64,000 bases of DNA, taken from NCBI GenBank assembly GCA_032433765.1, contig JAVIAB010000073.1, forward strand, positions 55,603,565-55,667,564, read 5' to 3'. Position numbers and translations under genes: made by a program. The notes under the pieces are model-generated. The model was not told where the DNA came from and made no database searches. It was given only the letters and a program-made list of their open reading frames with translations. Every line of letters begins with the position of its first letter. Position 1 is the first letter of the stretch. The stretch comes from Megaustenia siamemsis (taxonomy: Eukaryota > Mollusca > Gastropoda > Stylommatophora > Ariophantidae). Shown piece after piece: positions 33,593 through 44,614 of the stretch.

Positions 33593-35010
33593 TCTTTTTA
33601 ATATTCATATTTAATCCATATATTTTTTTTGCTATGTTTTTTTTTCATTGAGTAATTGTTGTAGATGTTTACGTTTTCTGCTAGTAGTACAGTATCATCA
33701 ACATTTATTAGGTTATTGATTATCTTTCTACTAATGTTTAGGCCTGGGAACTCTGTGATGTTTTTAAATATTTTATGAATGAATTGATTGAACAAACTTG
33801 GTAATAGAATGCATCCCTATCTTACTCACCTCTTTATATCAGTAGGTTAGAGTTCTCTTTGTTATATTTTATTTTTTCCTTTTACTCTGAGTATAAATTA
33901 CATTTTAATCGTATGTCTGTGTCGTCTAGATATCTATATCTCTTAGACAGTCTATAAGTTGTTTATGGTATATTCTATCAAAAGCTTTGGTGTACTCTAT
34001 GAAGTAGACACATTTTGGTTTATTTACTTCTGTGTACTTTTCGGTTAATGTCCTCATGCGGAATATGCCTTCCTTTGTCCCACTGTTTTTTCCTAAATCC
34101 AAATGGATGTTCTTCTAATTCCATACTTATTTTACTATCAATCCTTCCTTGTATAACTTTTAGCTAGATTTTTTTTTTACATGACTCATTAGGCTTATTG
34201 ATCTAACATAACTGCATTCAACTGCACCATTCTTTTTAGGCAAATGAAGCAATGAAAGTTTATGTTGTCAGTTCCTGTGGTATGTATCCTGCATGGTATG
34301 TGTCGTTGCATATGTATGTAATAACTGCAATGCCAACATTTTCTAGTGTCTTTATCATCTTTATCTGCATGTTGTCACATCATGCAGCTTTTCAATATTT
34401 CACTTTTTGCAGCTTTTTCCACTTCCGATTTTAAGATTATATAGCATCACATACATTTTATAATTGTTTTTTTATTCCTCCCTTTTCTCATAGAATAATT
34501 CTGTTATATATTCCTGCCATCTATTGATTATATATTTCTTGTCTGTTAGCATTTTCAAAATTTTTTTTTAATACATCCACTTTCTGTGGCTTTAAAAACA
34601 AATCTTTACTAGTCATTCTCTGTATGCATCCCTCTTAAATTTTGTTTATTTTCCATAGTTTCGATTTCTAAACACCTTTGGCAGCCAGTCTTATTTTGCC
34701 TTTTTGCACATTTGCGTATTTCATTATCTATTTTGTTGTATTGGGTAGTGTTCTTTACTTGCGTTCTTTCTTCCATTTTTTTCCAAGATAGTGTCAGTTA
34801 CATATTTTTTTGAATGCTCTTTACCGTTTTGAGAAAGAAATCGAAGTATATTGTATGCTTTTTATATGCATTGAAATTTGGTTGTAACTTTTTCATCAGG
34901 GTTTTCTCTTCTGTGCGGCTTAATCCCTCCTTATATCAGCTTTTGATATGTGTTCTGTACTTGTATTTAATACGTATCTTTAGCATCTTATTGTTTTAAA
35001 GCTGTTATGT
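33593..35010 (-). pseudogene. LINE-B RT and linker segment of the nested copy
   Basis: Minus-strand coding remnant. The linker lies at 35.0-34.25 kb. The RT starts near 34.2 kb with the expected palm motifs (IDYTKAF-like at about 34.0 kb). The catalytic box near 33690 reads NVDDTVLLAE instead of YADD. There are numerous frameshifts. The frame 33795-33598 is its longest surviving piece. The right edge meets the inserted LINE-A near 35015. Confidence 0.8.
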
Positions 35011-35014
35011 CATA

Positions 35015-36311
35015 ACCCTACCAAAGAAATCTGATACGAATGAATGCGATAATCATCGCACAATAAACCTTATGAGTCACATGACATAGATATTACTAAG
35101 AATCATCATGCGAAGAATGCGAAACAAAATCGGTCAAGAATTTAGCGATGAACAGTGTGGTTTTGTTGGAGGTAAAGGAACGAGCAATGCCATTTATATC
35201 ATAGATGTGAAAACAGATCTTACCTATGTTTCATAGATTATACCAAAGCATTTGACAAAGTAAAGTACCAAGAAATAATCAAAATTTTAGAAATCATAAA
35301 CGTAGACAGCAAAGATCTAATAATAATAAAGGACATGTACTAGCAATAAACAGCAGCCATAAGAACTGGAAACCAATTGGGAATGTTTCAACAAATAAAA
35401 CATGGTGTTAGACAAGGTGGTATGCTGTCACCAGATTTATTTAATATGTATAGTGAGATTATTTTAAGATCATAAGGGGCATCCCTGGAATAACAATTGG
35501 AGGTCATAATATAAATAATCTAAGGTATGCTGATGATGCAGTCTTAATCGCTTAGAGTGAAAATGAGTTACAAGAAATGTTGGACATTATGGTAAAAGAA
35601 AGCAAAAATAAAGGACTCAGCCTTAATTGCAAAAAGACAGAGGTAATGGTAACAACAAAGAAAAATATATCACCTCAGTGCAAAAAATGACAAGTGGAAC
35701 AATACTAAAACAGGTAAATGAATTTAAATATTTGGGAAATTTGTTAACCTCAGACGGAAGCTGTGCAAAAGAGGTGCGATACAGAATGGCCCAGGCATAA
35801 GCAGCTTTCCAAAAAATGAGGAAGATACTATGCAATCCATTTTTGACAATAGAAACAAGAAAAAGACTTCTCAAATGTTATGTAGAGTCAGTCTTAACAT
35901 ATGGATGTGAATCATGGACAATAGGACAGCAGACAAGACAATCACTGGAGTCTGTAGAAATGTGGTTTTATCGAAGAATGTTGAGAATACCATGGACAGC
36001 TAAGAAGAGTAATGAAGACGTTCTGAAAGAGGTCAAAGCAAAAAGAGAGCTAATTTCCAATATTAGGAAGAAACAATCATCATTTTATGGCCATGTAATG
36101 AGAAGAGAACAACTGGAATATATTGTAACAACGGGAAACATTAAGGGACGAAGAGATAGAGGGAAGCAAAGAGAAAAAATACCAGACAGCTTAAGAGAAT
36201 GGCTTGGCAGAAGATCAACAATAGAAATGATAAATAACTGTAGAGATCGAAAGTTATGGAAAGACATGATCACTTACGCCAGCAGGCCCGGTACTTGATG
36301 ATGATGATGTC
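35015..36311 (+). pseudogene. LINE-A copy inserted in LINE-B
   Basis: Starts at the RT entry (KKSDTNECDNHRTINLMSH). It contains SDEQCGFVGGKGTSNAIYII, then a deletion, FIDYTKAFDKVK, GVRQGGMLSPDLF (GC changed to GG) and an intact RYADDAVLIA at 35521-35551. The last 160 codons, 35816-36298, are fully open (ETRKRLLKCYVESVLTYGCE ... YASRPGT). It ends ACTTGATGATGATGATG. Earlier parts carry stops. Orientation is opposite to the host LINE-B. Confidence 0.9.
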
Positions 36312-36381
36312 TAATGGTATGAATTAGTATTTTGTTTGTTTCTCTATAGTTTGGCTTTCATTTTAATCATTTCAGGATTGT

Positions 36382-36747
36382 AAGTAAGTAAAGTAAAGTA
36401 CCCCCCGTCACGCCAAGTGGCGTATAGGGAAATATGGTGTTAGTGACCCTATATTTTACAGACCTTCAGCACATTTTTGGGGTAATGTGGTCGGTATTAC
36501 GCCCGTGCTGCTTTTACTTTCCCAGAAAAAATCCGGTACCCATTTAAGGCTGGGTGAACCCGGAGCCGTCGGTTGGGATCGAACCCTACCCCTTGTCCGT
36601 AGTAGTCCAGTTCACTAACCACTGAGCTATCGCGGCTCCTACTAATTTTTAGGGAATTAGTAAAACCCAGGTGTCCTCGCCAGGATTACGAACCCCGGCT
36701 GTTGCCGTGGTAAGCCAACCGCCTATCGATTGCGCTAACCGGACACC
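36382..36747 (-). mobile_element. Two-headed composite SINE (tRNA-like head plus SINE1), 14-bp TSD
   Basis: Flanked by 'catttcaggattgt' at 36368-36381 and 36748-36761. In minus orientation the first unit is a tRNA-like sequence (36747-36671) whose ends GGTGTCC and GGACACC can form a perfect 7-bp acceptor stem, with box B-like GGGTTCGTAATCC. A linker of about 20 bp follows, then a complete SINE1 with its own head and tail. A single TSD pair encloses both, so they inserted together. The host LINE resumes on each side. Confidence 0.85.
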
Positions 36748-36839
36748 CATTTCAGGATTGTGATCTGAGATAATAATATGCTTATCCATGTTTAGTTGTG
36801 TTTTTTTTTTTTTTTGGGGGGGGGAAGGTGGGTGTGGGG

Positions 36840-37178
36840 GGGGGGTGGAACGGGCTTCGGTAGCCTAGTTGGGAAAACCACCCGACTGGACTACCGACGT
36901 TCGGACAACCCGTGTTCGATTCCCGCTGGGAGCAGTGTGAATTGTACTCGTGGTTGGAATAAAAAAATACCCTCACGATCGACCCAGCCGTTGGCAGAAA
37001 TGGGTACCAGGGTATTACCCTGGGAAGGTGAGGAATGTCGCTTGCATCGTGAGTTTCGATGCTTGACGCGACACTATCCAGAAATCTCCTAACATTTCTT
37101 GATAGGCGGCCGAGCACATATGGGTGGAAACTCGCGTGCTATGACGCCGGTTCAAGTCTGGTACTTTACCTTTAACTT
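36840..37178 (+). mobile_element. SINE3 (tRNA-derived)
   Basis: After a G-rich run the head reads 'gcttcggtagcctagttggg' (box A-like) and 'gtgttcgattcccgc' (box B-like). A 200-bp body of a type seen only once in this window follows, ending near 'ggtactttacctttaac'. It separates two parts of the LINE-B endonuclease. The TSD is not clear because of T- and G-runs. Confidence 0.65.
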
Positions 37179-37179
37179 T

Positions 37180-37800
37180 AAGTTTACTTTTCTCTTGCGT
37201 AAAGTAAGTGTTACATATTATCATCCTGTTTTCGTCACAAATGTATGTTAATCTTTCTCCTCTTTCATTTCTTTATCCTAAACCGTGATTTTCTGTAATG
37301 GTCTTATATCTACCTTTTCCTACCTTAGAATTCATATCACCCATTACAATCAAGTTCATGACTTTATTTAGCTATTCATATCATGCTTCTATTTGTTCAT
37401 CTGTATAGTCTTGAGTAGGTGCGTATGTCTGTATTATTGCTATGTAGAATAGTTTTGCTTCCATTTTGAGTAGTATAAGCCTATCATTGTATATCTAGTG
37501 GGTACTTATATATTTTTGTAGCTCTCTTTTTATTAGTATTCCTGCACCTCTTTGATGTTATGTTGTGTTCCTAGAAATATAAAATATATCTTTCGTCCTG
37601 TATGTACCCACATCCTTTCCATATTGTCTCTGATATGTCTAAAATATATATGTTTAATCGTTCTGCTTCTTCAATAAGATTTTCCAATTTTATTTCTTGG
37701 TAAAGAGTCCTAAAATTCCATGTACATATTAGTAGATCTTTCTTCTGACATCAGTTAGAATTTCTCTCCATGGCTTTCTTTGGAATAGTACGTGATGAGG
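37180..37800 (-). pseudogene. LINE-B APE-type endonuclease, N-terminal part
   Basis: On the minus strand the order is CTWNFRTLYQ at 37726-37700, LENLIEEAERLNIYILDISE near 37.67 kb, then VMGDMNSKVGKGRY near 37350-37320, then CNTYF near 37.21 kb. These are the first strand, the catalytic SET(R/I)W region and the GD.N motif of apurinic-endonuclease-like domains that nick target DNA for LINEs. The final SDHNP motif is at 36768-36754, beyond SINE3. Stops and frameshifts are present. Confidence 0.85.
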
Positions 37801-38117
37801 CTCCAATCTGTTTCACGATGGCGAGCAATATTCGTCTTTCAAAATTTAGATAGAGTGGAATTTATACTGGAATTTTTTTGCAGCGTAACGTTTTAAGCTT
37901 GTCATTTGTTGAAACGTTTATTGCCATAAGCATTCAACAACAAAAATATTGTGAACACAAAAAATCAATTACGTTAGAAAGCAAAAACTCTTGAATAATG
38001 TCACAAATTGGATCTCACTATACACTGATACAAAGAATGAATGGGATGAACTAGACTCATGGAATAAATGCTGCAAAATTTCCAAAATAACAGCTCCATA
38101 CAATTTTCTTTATAAAA
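37801..38117. other. No gene seen
   Basis: Unique AT-rich interval between the nested cluster and the next SINE. Confidence 0.5.
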
Positions 38118-38124
38118 CAATTAG

Positions 38125-38397
38125 TTTGGAGCCTTGGTGGTTGAGTTGTTAATGCGCAAGCTTCCTGGTCAGAAGAATCCGGTTTCTAATCCCAGACGTG
38201 TTGGATTTTATGTTAGGATTGACAAGGTCCCGGGGTTCACCATGGGTTCCAGAGATTTTTTTCTGAGAAATAAAGGCGACCTGACGTGATACTGACCACA
38301 TAACCCAAAAACGTGCGTGGTCATGGAAAAACATTATCACTAGCACCATATATTCCCCATACGCCTATCAGGGCGGGGAGAAAACCTTTACTTTCAT
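38125..38397 (+). mobile_element. Divergent SINE1 relative, 7-bp TSD
   Basis: The head 'ggagccttggtggttgagtt' and a box B-like 'ggtttctaatccc' lead into a body that shares the '...gaccacataacccaaaaacg' and '...accatatattccccatacgcc' blocks with SINE1. 'caattag' repeats at 38118-38124 and 38398-38404. It probably belongs to an older or sister subfamily, like the piece at 9845. Confidence 0.78.
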
Positions 38398-38945
38398 CAA
38401 TTAGCTGAGAGCCGACACAATGAAGGGGCTTTATCGACTTAATGAAGAGCAGGCAGATGGTACGTCAACAAATTTGTGAAGTGGACTGTGTTCAAAGGAA
38501 AAGAGTGGGATTTTAAATAGGAGAAGTGGGTGTTCAGAAAGAGGGAATGAAGTGAGTTTAAAGGGATACTTTCAAATGGTGGAGTACCAATGTTAAAGAA
38601 ATGAGAGTGAAATGAGTTACGAAGACGGGCTTAAATTGTTTTTATAAAAATGGGAGTGAAATGTGTTACAAACAAGGGAGTGAGCTATTTTGAAAGATTT
38701 GAGTGACTGTGTTTAACTATAGAAGTGTTCTGTGTCGTATATATGGGCGTGAACTGTGTTGTGAAGATAGATGGTAATGTGCTGTGTTGTAAAGATGTGA
38801 GTGAGTTGTATGTATTATAAAGATGGGAAAAGGCTGTGATGTAAAGATGAGAGTGGGCAGTGTTTGTGTAGATGGGAATTAGCTGGTTGTAAAGATGGGC
38901 GTGAGTTGTGTTATAAATATGGGAGTGGGTTTGTGTTGTAAAGGA

Positions 38946-39150
38946 GCCAATGGTGGGGTGTACTAAACACTCCAAGGTATGGTGACAGCTTTACAAATAA
39001 AGAACACAACACAATACTGACGTTTCGGCCTGTGGCCTTCTTCAGAATACAGGGACAACGACAACAAGCGGTGAAGCACAATTACTACATGTTAGATGAT
39101 CAAGTGGAGGGCGAGGAAAGTAGGATGCAGAAATAAGAAAAGAGAGAAAT
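38946..39150 (-). mobile_element. Penelope-like element terminal fragment in the minisatellite
   Basis: About 205 bp unlike the surrounding 25-bp repeats. On the minus strand it holds the hammerhead-like motif at 39045-39019 and the following strings ATTGTGTTGTGTTC and TTTGTAAAGCTGTCACC. By the shared motif I assign it to a Penelope-like element of a different subfamily from that at 25 kb. No coding part remains. Confidence 0.6.
39019..39045 (-). ncRNA. Hammerhead-ribozyme-like motif
   Basis: Minus strand: CTGAAGA, A, GGCC-ACA-GGCC hairpin, GAAACGTC. Core positions CUGANGA and GAAA are all kept. One extra A precedes stem II, and stem III is only ACGU, which could pair in a dimer. This is closer to the hammerhead core than the copy at 26.35 kb. 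Confidence 0.6.
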
Positions 39151-39465
39151 GTGTTGTAAAGATGGGGGTGAGATGTATTATAAAGATGGGAGTGGGCTGT
39201 GTTGTAATGATGGGAGTGGGTTTGTGTTGTAAAGATGGGAGTGGGTTTGTGTTGTAAAGATGGGAATGGGCTGTGTTGTAAAGATGGGAGTGGGTTTGTG
39301 TTGTAAAGATGGGACTGGGTTTGTGTTGTAAAGATGGGACTGGGTTTGTGTTGTAAAGATGGAAGTGGGTTTGTGTTGTAAAGATGGGAGTGGGTTTGTG
39401 TTATAAAGATATAACTGAGCTATGTTATAAAGATGTGAGTGAGTTGTGTTATGTGAGTGAATTAA

Positions 39466-40359
39466 TTTTTATGTTTTAAAGTGTTTCGAGTTTTGAACAC
39501 TTGAGTGAGTTACTAATAAAAAATACGAAGGAGAAAATATAGAAAAAGTGCTACATGCAGCTATATTAGGAACATAGCGCGAAATAAAATGTAGTGCCCA
39601 GTGCAAACGAACCAAATAATATTCCAAAAAGGAAATCAATCGAGAGAAAATTACACGGAAACTTTTCCAAATAAAGGACCCACCTCTCCACATACAAATA
39701 CATTAATCATATAAAGTATTCAATGAAATATAAAAACAGAAAAAAACAAAAATTAAATAAATACAGAAATTATGTATAATAATAATTCTTTCTTTTCTTC
39801 GTGCTCTCATTTCTTCCTAATTTATTATTTCCAGCATCCCATCATCACTGTCAGGATCTAAAATGAAATCACAACTTCGACAGATTTGGCATTCTCCTCT
39901 TTCTCTGCCATTTTCTTTCTATTTTGTATAACTCGAGACTACGTTTTAAAAGAGAGAGAGAGAGACAGAGAGGAAACTGGAGAACGTTTCAACGAAGTGT
40001 TGGCCATCAAATGGCAGAAAGGATACGATTAGAACAGTTCTAATCAAATCAAGACCTGAAGAAATGCATTCTTAATTCACAAATCTATCGATCATGTTTA
40101 TACTAGCCTAGCTCTCCAATCATTCTGAATTACAAAAAAACAGCAGCCAGATTCAAGGAAACATTTTTAGCTCCAATTTATCTCTTTTTTTCGTATTCTT
40201 TTTTCCACACGCTCACTTATTCACATTCTCACTCATTCACATTCTTTGTCTCACTCAATCAATGACTCAATGACTCATTCATCCACAAGCTGACTGACTA
40301 ACTCACATACTCTATTTTACCTATTTACCCTTTCTCAATTTTACTAATTTCCCTCACAA
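39466..40359. other. No gene seen
   Basis: Unique AT-rich sequence with short frames only. Confidence 0.5.
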
Positions 40360-40364
40360 TGTCT

Positions 40365-40416
<52 letters not shown>

Positions 40417-40500
40417 CACTCTCTTTCTCTCTTTTTCTCTCTCCGTTTCTCTCTCTCTTTCTTTCTCTCTCTCCTTCTCTCTCTCTTTTTCTCTCACACA
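40360..40500. repeat. (CT)n-rich microsatellite
   Basis: Long (CT)n run at 40368-40411 and imperfect CT/T tracts after it. The charged minus-strand frame across it is an artefact of the repeat. Confidence 0.95.
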
Positions 40501-40619
40501 CATCACACGGTTAATATGAATGTCCTTACTTTCTCCATCACTCACAAGTTCCCTTATTTCTTGGTTTCGCCTCTCAATGACTTTATAACTCTCTCCTTCA
40601 TTTACACTTAACCACTCAC

Positions 40620-40738
40620 CCAATATACGTCACCCCCCTCAACCATTTACCAAATATACGTCACCCCCTCAACCATTTACCCAATATACGTCACCCCCCT
40701 CAACCATTTACCCAATATACGTCACCCCCCCTCAACCA
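40620..40738. repeat. 31-bp minisatellite, four units
   Basis: The unit 'caaccatttacccaatatac' plus 'gtcaccccct' is repeated four times, varying only in C-run length. It ends directly before the LINE-B 3' end. Confidence 0.92.
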
Positions 40739-40769
40739 CAAGCTATTTCTCTCATCTTCTACCTTTATT

Positions 40770-41150
40770 ATTCTCATCATCACCATCATCACTGAGTGCC
40801 GTCTCCGTTTCGAAGGTTGGCTACCATGGAGCGCCATTCCATTCTGTCTCTTGCTTTGACGGTGCAGATTGTCATACGTTGACTTGTCCATCTTTTGATG
40901 TTACTCGTCCATGTTAGTCTTGGTCTGCCTCTGCCGCTTTTACCTTGTATTTTCCCCTCCAATATTACTTTTAGTAGGCTGTTGTGTCTTTTAACATGCC
41001 CCAAAAATAAATTGCATTTGTCTTGTTCTAATTGTGTTTAGTAGTTCTCTTTTCATTTTTAGTTGTTTTAAAACTTCATCGTTTGTTTTCTGTTCTTTCC
41101 ACCCAATTCTACCTATTCTTCTATATATTATTATTCTAGTTGAGCAAAAG
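40770..41150 (-). mobile_element. LINE-B 3' end fragment
   Basis: Minus strand: KTNDEVLKQLKMKRELLNTI, the QMQF..GHVKRHNSLLK region, GKSGRGRPRLTWTSNIKR and RMEWRSMVANL. It ends in a degenerate (GAT)n tail ('atcatcaccatcatcac' on the plus strand). It is 5' truncated near 41150. This is the least interrupted LINE-B 3' end in the window and serves as reference for the nested copy. Confidence 0.87.
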
Positions 41151-41454
41151 TCTTCCACAAACATATTCCTAGCCAACCTGTGTGGTACCATTCTCTTCCG
41201 TTAGCGCCATGCCTTCTACATTTTCTTCATGTCTGCTTCCACCTGTATACTCAAAATTATTTTTTGACATTCTCCTTTTTCTCATCGCCTGGAGGTTATT
41301 AAAGAAAAAATACCTGTCCTGTAATACTCTAAAGTTTCCACAGTGTCGTATCTAACGACATCATCCTTGTCTCATCTCTCTGTCTACTGAGGTTTGCCTG
41401 GTGCTTTCCCGTATTTTTAAATTAGTTTCTCTTACCTCTTGCTTATTCACTTTT
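41151..41454. other. No gene seen
   Basis: Unique interval; one minus-strand frame continues from the LINE edge without recognisable motifs. Confidence 0.45.
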
Positions 41455-41690
41455 TCATGGACTCGTTCATTCATGCTTACACACATTAACTCATTCATTC
41501 TCTCTTACACAAAATTCATTCATGTTTACATTAACTCATTCATACTCTCTTACACACATTTATTCACACTTACATTGATCACTCACTCATTTCACTTATT
41601 CTTTTACATTCAGTTCACTTAATCTCTTACATTCAGTTCACTTAATCTCTACATTCAGTTCACCTTCATTCTCTCAAACAATCAAGCATT
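41455..41690. repeat. Degenerate minisatellite, about 45 bp then 24 bp
   Basis: 'aactcattcattctctctta' and 'cattcatgtttacatt' recur about three times. After that, 'acattcagttcacttaatct' repeats at short spacing. Confidence 0.65.
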
Positions 41691-41760
41691 TTACCGTGAA
41701 CTCTGCAACTCTAAATATCTACGTCTCTTTCCATCTGTCTGTCTCTCTCTCGGCCCCTTT

Positions 41761-41761
<1 letters not shown>

Positions 41762-41803
<42 letters not shown>
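41762..41803. repeat. (CT)n microsatellite
   Basis: Dinucleotide run of about 20 units. Confidence 0.95.
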
Positions 41804-41806
<3 letters not shown>

Positions 41807-42539
41807 TTGAAGGAAATTGTATTCTAAAAACCACATTACACAGAAAATTAATTTTAATGAAACGTCACTTCCACTTTATACACAGCCGATATTTCATCTA
41901 ACACCGTGTACAGATCTCATCGCAGTTAAAACTCTTCACTCACTCCACGACAGACTCGTTTACTAGAGTGGTTTTGGACAGACTCTGTGAGGTTCTGCAA
42001 GTATAACCCTGTTACCCACAATCCTTTGCGTGTTCATTTTGCTTGAAGCATGACCGAATACTGTTGAAGGTTAATTTCCTTTCAACCAAAGATGACGTTT
42101 CTTGTTTCCTGGAAATCCCGAACTTAAAAGACAGAATTGCTCTTAGTTTTACATAAATCTCTGTATGAATATTGTTTAAGAGTTGTCCGTGATGTTAATT
42201 CATGAACACTTGGTTAATCTTGACTGATTCCATTACAGAATCCATCGGATTTCAAGTTCTGCCAGGCAGATTGACGCGATTACAAAACAAAGCTGTTTGT
42301 TTTCATCCCAGAGTCTCATTCTAGTTCTAATCTTGAACATGTTGCAGCATTTATGGATGAAGATATCATGAGCCGGGTACATTCTATTTATTCTTATAAA
42401 ACGGATATTTTATGGAAGTGGTTTCAATTTGTGATACCACAGACACAACGTGACATTGTTAGCTAACACAAACAGTTATGAGATTTCGTGCTATTGAAAG
42501 CGTGAAAAAAAGGCGGTTTATTTCGAATGTGATTCGATG
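41804..42539. other. No gene seen
   Basis: Unique sequence without recognisable motifs. Confidence 0.5.
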
Positions 42540-42991
42540 AGCATGATAAAAAAGTTGTAGGCGGGCTCTGTACGCATGAAATGGGTAGAGTCATTGCAGA
42601 AGTCCAAAATACGTAAGGTCACCTTTGTCAACGTCCCAGGACATGCGGGAGTACTGGGAAATGAAAGAGCGGACAGGTTGGCTAGCTCGCTGTCGTTGAG
42701 GACGGGCAACCAATGTATCGGGCGGACATCATCAATGCCCTCCGAGATGTGGGAAGAGTATAGGACTTCGACAAATACAGATCCACGTCACTTCTTCGGA
42801 TGATGGAGATGGGAGTTAAGATGGGCACAGCCAGAAAGGAGAAACTTAGTGGCCGTGTAAGAAGACTTATCAACAAACATAAAACTGGAGTCGTCAGTCG
42901 CTGGACACAGCGGGACTTGCTGAGGATGGGATCTGAGCACCTATGGACATGTTTGGAGTACAGTGATGATGACCCGCAAATAACTCAATAA
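42540..42991 (+). pseudogene. RNase H domain remnant of a LINE
   Basis: The first frame encodes KVTFVNVPGHAGVLGNERAD and then RLASSLSLR. This matches the end of RNase H domains of I/R1/Jockey-type LINEs (W-V-PGH-x-G-x-x-GNE-x-AD-x-LA), where the conserved D helps hold the catalytic metal. A frameshift near 42715 and one stop lead into a second frame, LLRMMEMGVKMG ... GRVRRLINKHKTGVV, then EHLWTCLEYSDDD before the stop. Upstream RT is absent. This is a different LINE class from LINE-A to D, none of which show RNase H here. Confidence 0.72.
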
Positions 42992-43970
42992 CTCAAACAG
43001 TTAGGAATGAATTATAGTTTAGCAGCTAATGCTGATAATGAAAAGATCAAATATTGGCAAATCTGAGAGTTTCTGTGAGTGTAAATTTCCATTGTTTTAA
43101 GTTTTAAGATACAACTTCTGCTAATCATTTTCAATAAATAATAGAAATGTCAAGTGCTCATGGGAAAGACACATCAGCAAATCAACTAAAGTATCAGTGT
43201 CAAACAAGTCGGATTAAGGATGCTCAGAACGTAACTCGCTTAATCGTGATCTTTAATGAGAGTAGTTCCAACAGTATTTATTAATGTCGGTTCGCATTCT
43301 CTATCGTTCACTGTCTATTTCCATGTACACTTATGAGTCAAGACCTACAATTTATTTAATGTTCCTTTCGCATTTCTGTTTTTCTATTTATCTTTTTTTT
43401 TTTCAAACCATGCCTTGCAGTCACAACAGCCGAAGAACTAAAGTTTGGCCTGAAGGATTGCTTGCAAAACCAACCCGGGAACCAGTGAAGACCTCAAAAA
43501 CACTTACTGGTCAATATCAACATCAACATGTCTATTAACAAGTTCATTTACTTTTCTACTTTTTTAAAACTCATTTTCTTAAAACTTTCCAGTTTTCACA
43601 ATATAGGCCATTTGTTATTTTCTTATTTTATATTTACAAATTACAATCGTTTTATCATGAAATGGTAGCGACATTTCGTTTCATGTCGGCCTATTCTTTA
43701 ACGTCCCTTCTAATATTTTTTTTTAGCTATCTATAGTAATATCAATAGATTCTGGACAATCACACTTCTGTGGCCTCCAACGACGTTCGTGTCTGTTGTC
43801 TGATGTTCATAATTCATTTCTTTGTGCTTGCTCTTCATAACAATGAACATATACGTACTGATATTTAGAAATTCATTGCACGAATTCTTTGTCATAAGAT
43901 AGCACTAAACTGTCTTTTATTGTATCACCCACGTTCATTTTTTTCTTCCACAGTTTGTTGCTGAATTGAA
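42992..43970. other. No gene seen
   Basis: Unique AT-rich interval with chance-sized frames only. Confidence 0.5.
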
Positions 43971-43974
43971 GAAG

Positions 43975-44148
43975 GTGTAAAAGAAGGCTTAAAGAAGTGA
44001 GAACGAAGGGTTAAAGAAGTGTAAAAGAAGGCTTAAAGAAGTGAGAACGAAGGGTTAAAGAAGTGTAAAAGAAGGCTTAAAGAAGTGAGAACGAAGGGTT
44101 AAAGAAGTGTAAAAGAAGGCTTAAAGAAGTGAGAACGAAGGGTTATGT
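43975..44148. repeat. 44-bp minisatellite, four units with a two-part unit
   Basis: The unit is 'ttaaagaagtgtaaaagaag' plus 'gcttaaagaagtgagaacga' plus 'aggg'. Each unit contains two related halves (ttaaagaagtg...), so it probably arose from a roughly 22-bp dimer. Confidence 0.93.
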
Positions 44149-44614
44149 ATTTTCAGTTAAACGAAAAAATAACTGGAGATTGATGTCGACAGTAGCTTGA
44201 AGTTGTTATCTCCATTACTCTTGGGGCAGTTGTTAGGTCTTTTCAATTTACGGACGAAGAATTCATTTATCTGTGTGGCTATCATGTACAGCGAAAGTAT
44301 CTATGCTTGCGGAATTGCTAGAGAATAATTGATAAAATAATATCAACTATTTCAATATTTGTGCTCCTATATCGTGATAATTATGTTTGAATGTTTTGCA
44401 CAGCTGAGTCAAAGAGTGTTTTGGTGATTGCAAATGTATGGTGTTTCCTGTTTGTACAGGCTTCACCCACAGTCTAATCACCTTGAGTTTTCACAGTGAA
44501 CTAAATGGCTATTTACCCACACTCTAATATAATTACCTAGAACAGTGCTTATCATAGTACACGCAATTCTTACTTTTGTTACGCTGTGTTTTACTTCATT
44601 GATTGGTGAGTCCG
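44149..44614. other. No gene seen
   Basis: Unique sequence between two minisatellites. Confidence 0.5.

Larger units (their letters stand above)
31150..37800 (-). mobile_element. LINE-B host copy of a nested insertion cluster
   Basis: One minus-strand LINE-B can be followed through five insertions. Endonuclease N-terminus at 37.8-37.18 kb; SINE3 insertion; endonuclease C-terminus at 36.83-36.75 kb; two-headed SINE insertion 36382-36747; linker at 36.38-36.31 kb; LINE-A insertion; linker and RT at 35.01-33.59 kb; composite E/SINE2 insertion 32509-33591; post-RT region at 32.51-32.08 kb; solo LTR 31293-32080; C-terminal region at 31.29-31.15 kb. Removing the inserts leaves about 2.7 kb, a plausible length for an RTE-like element lacking its last ~100 bp. 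Confidence 0.87.
38490..39465. repeat. 25-bp minisatellite, interrupted by a Penelope-like fragment
   Basis: Units follow 'gtgttgtaaagatgggagtg' plus 'ggttt'. The right half (39155-39430) is regular; the left half (38490-38945) is degenerate. The array is split by non-repeat sequence at 38946-39150. Confidence 0.85.

Noticed and set aside
32841..33593. Terminal inverted repeat 'acatggactt' / 'aagtccatgt' around the repeat E core (DNA transposon or MULE idea)
   Set aside because: Only 'gactt/aagtc' is shared by the other full-length copy. The true insertion limits given by TSDs lie elsewhere, and the left end is a simple-repeat tail, which fits retrotransposition.
36671..36747. Functional tRNA gene on the minus strand
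   Set aside because: The acceptor stem pairs perfectly, but the T-loop is too long and the anticodon stem has a mismatch. It is part of a composite SINE within one TSD pair.
40354..40623. Highly charged 89-codon minus frame
   Set aside because: It is a translation of a (CT)n-rich tract.
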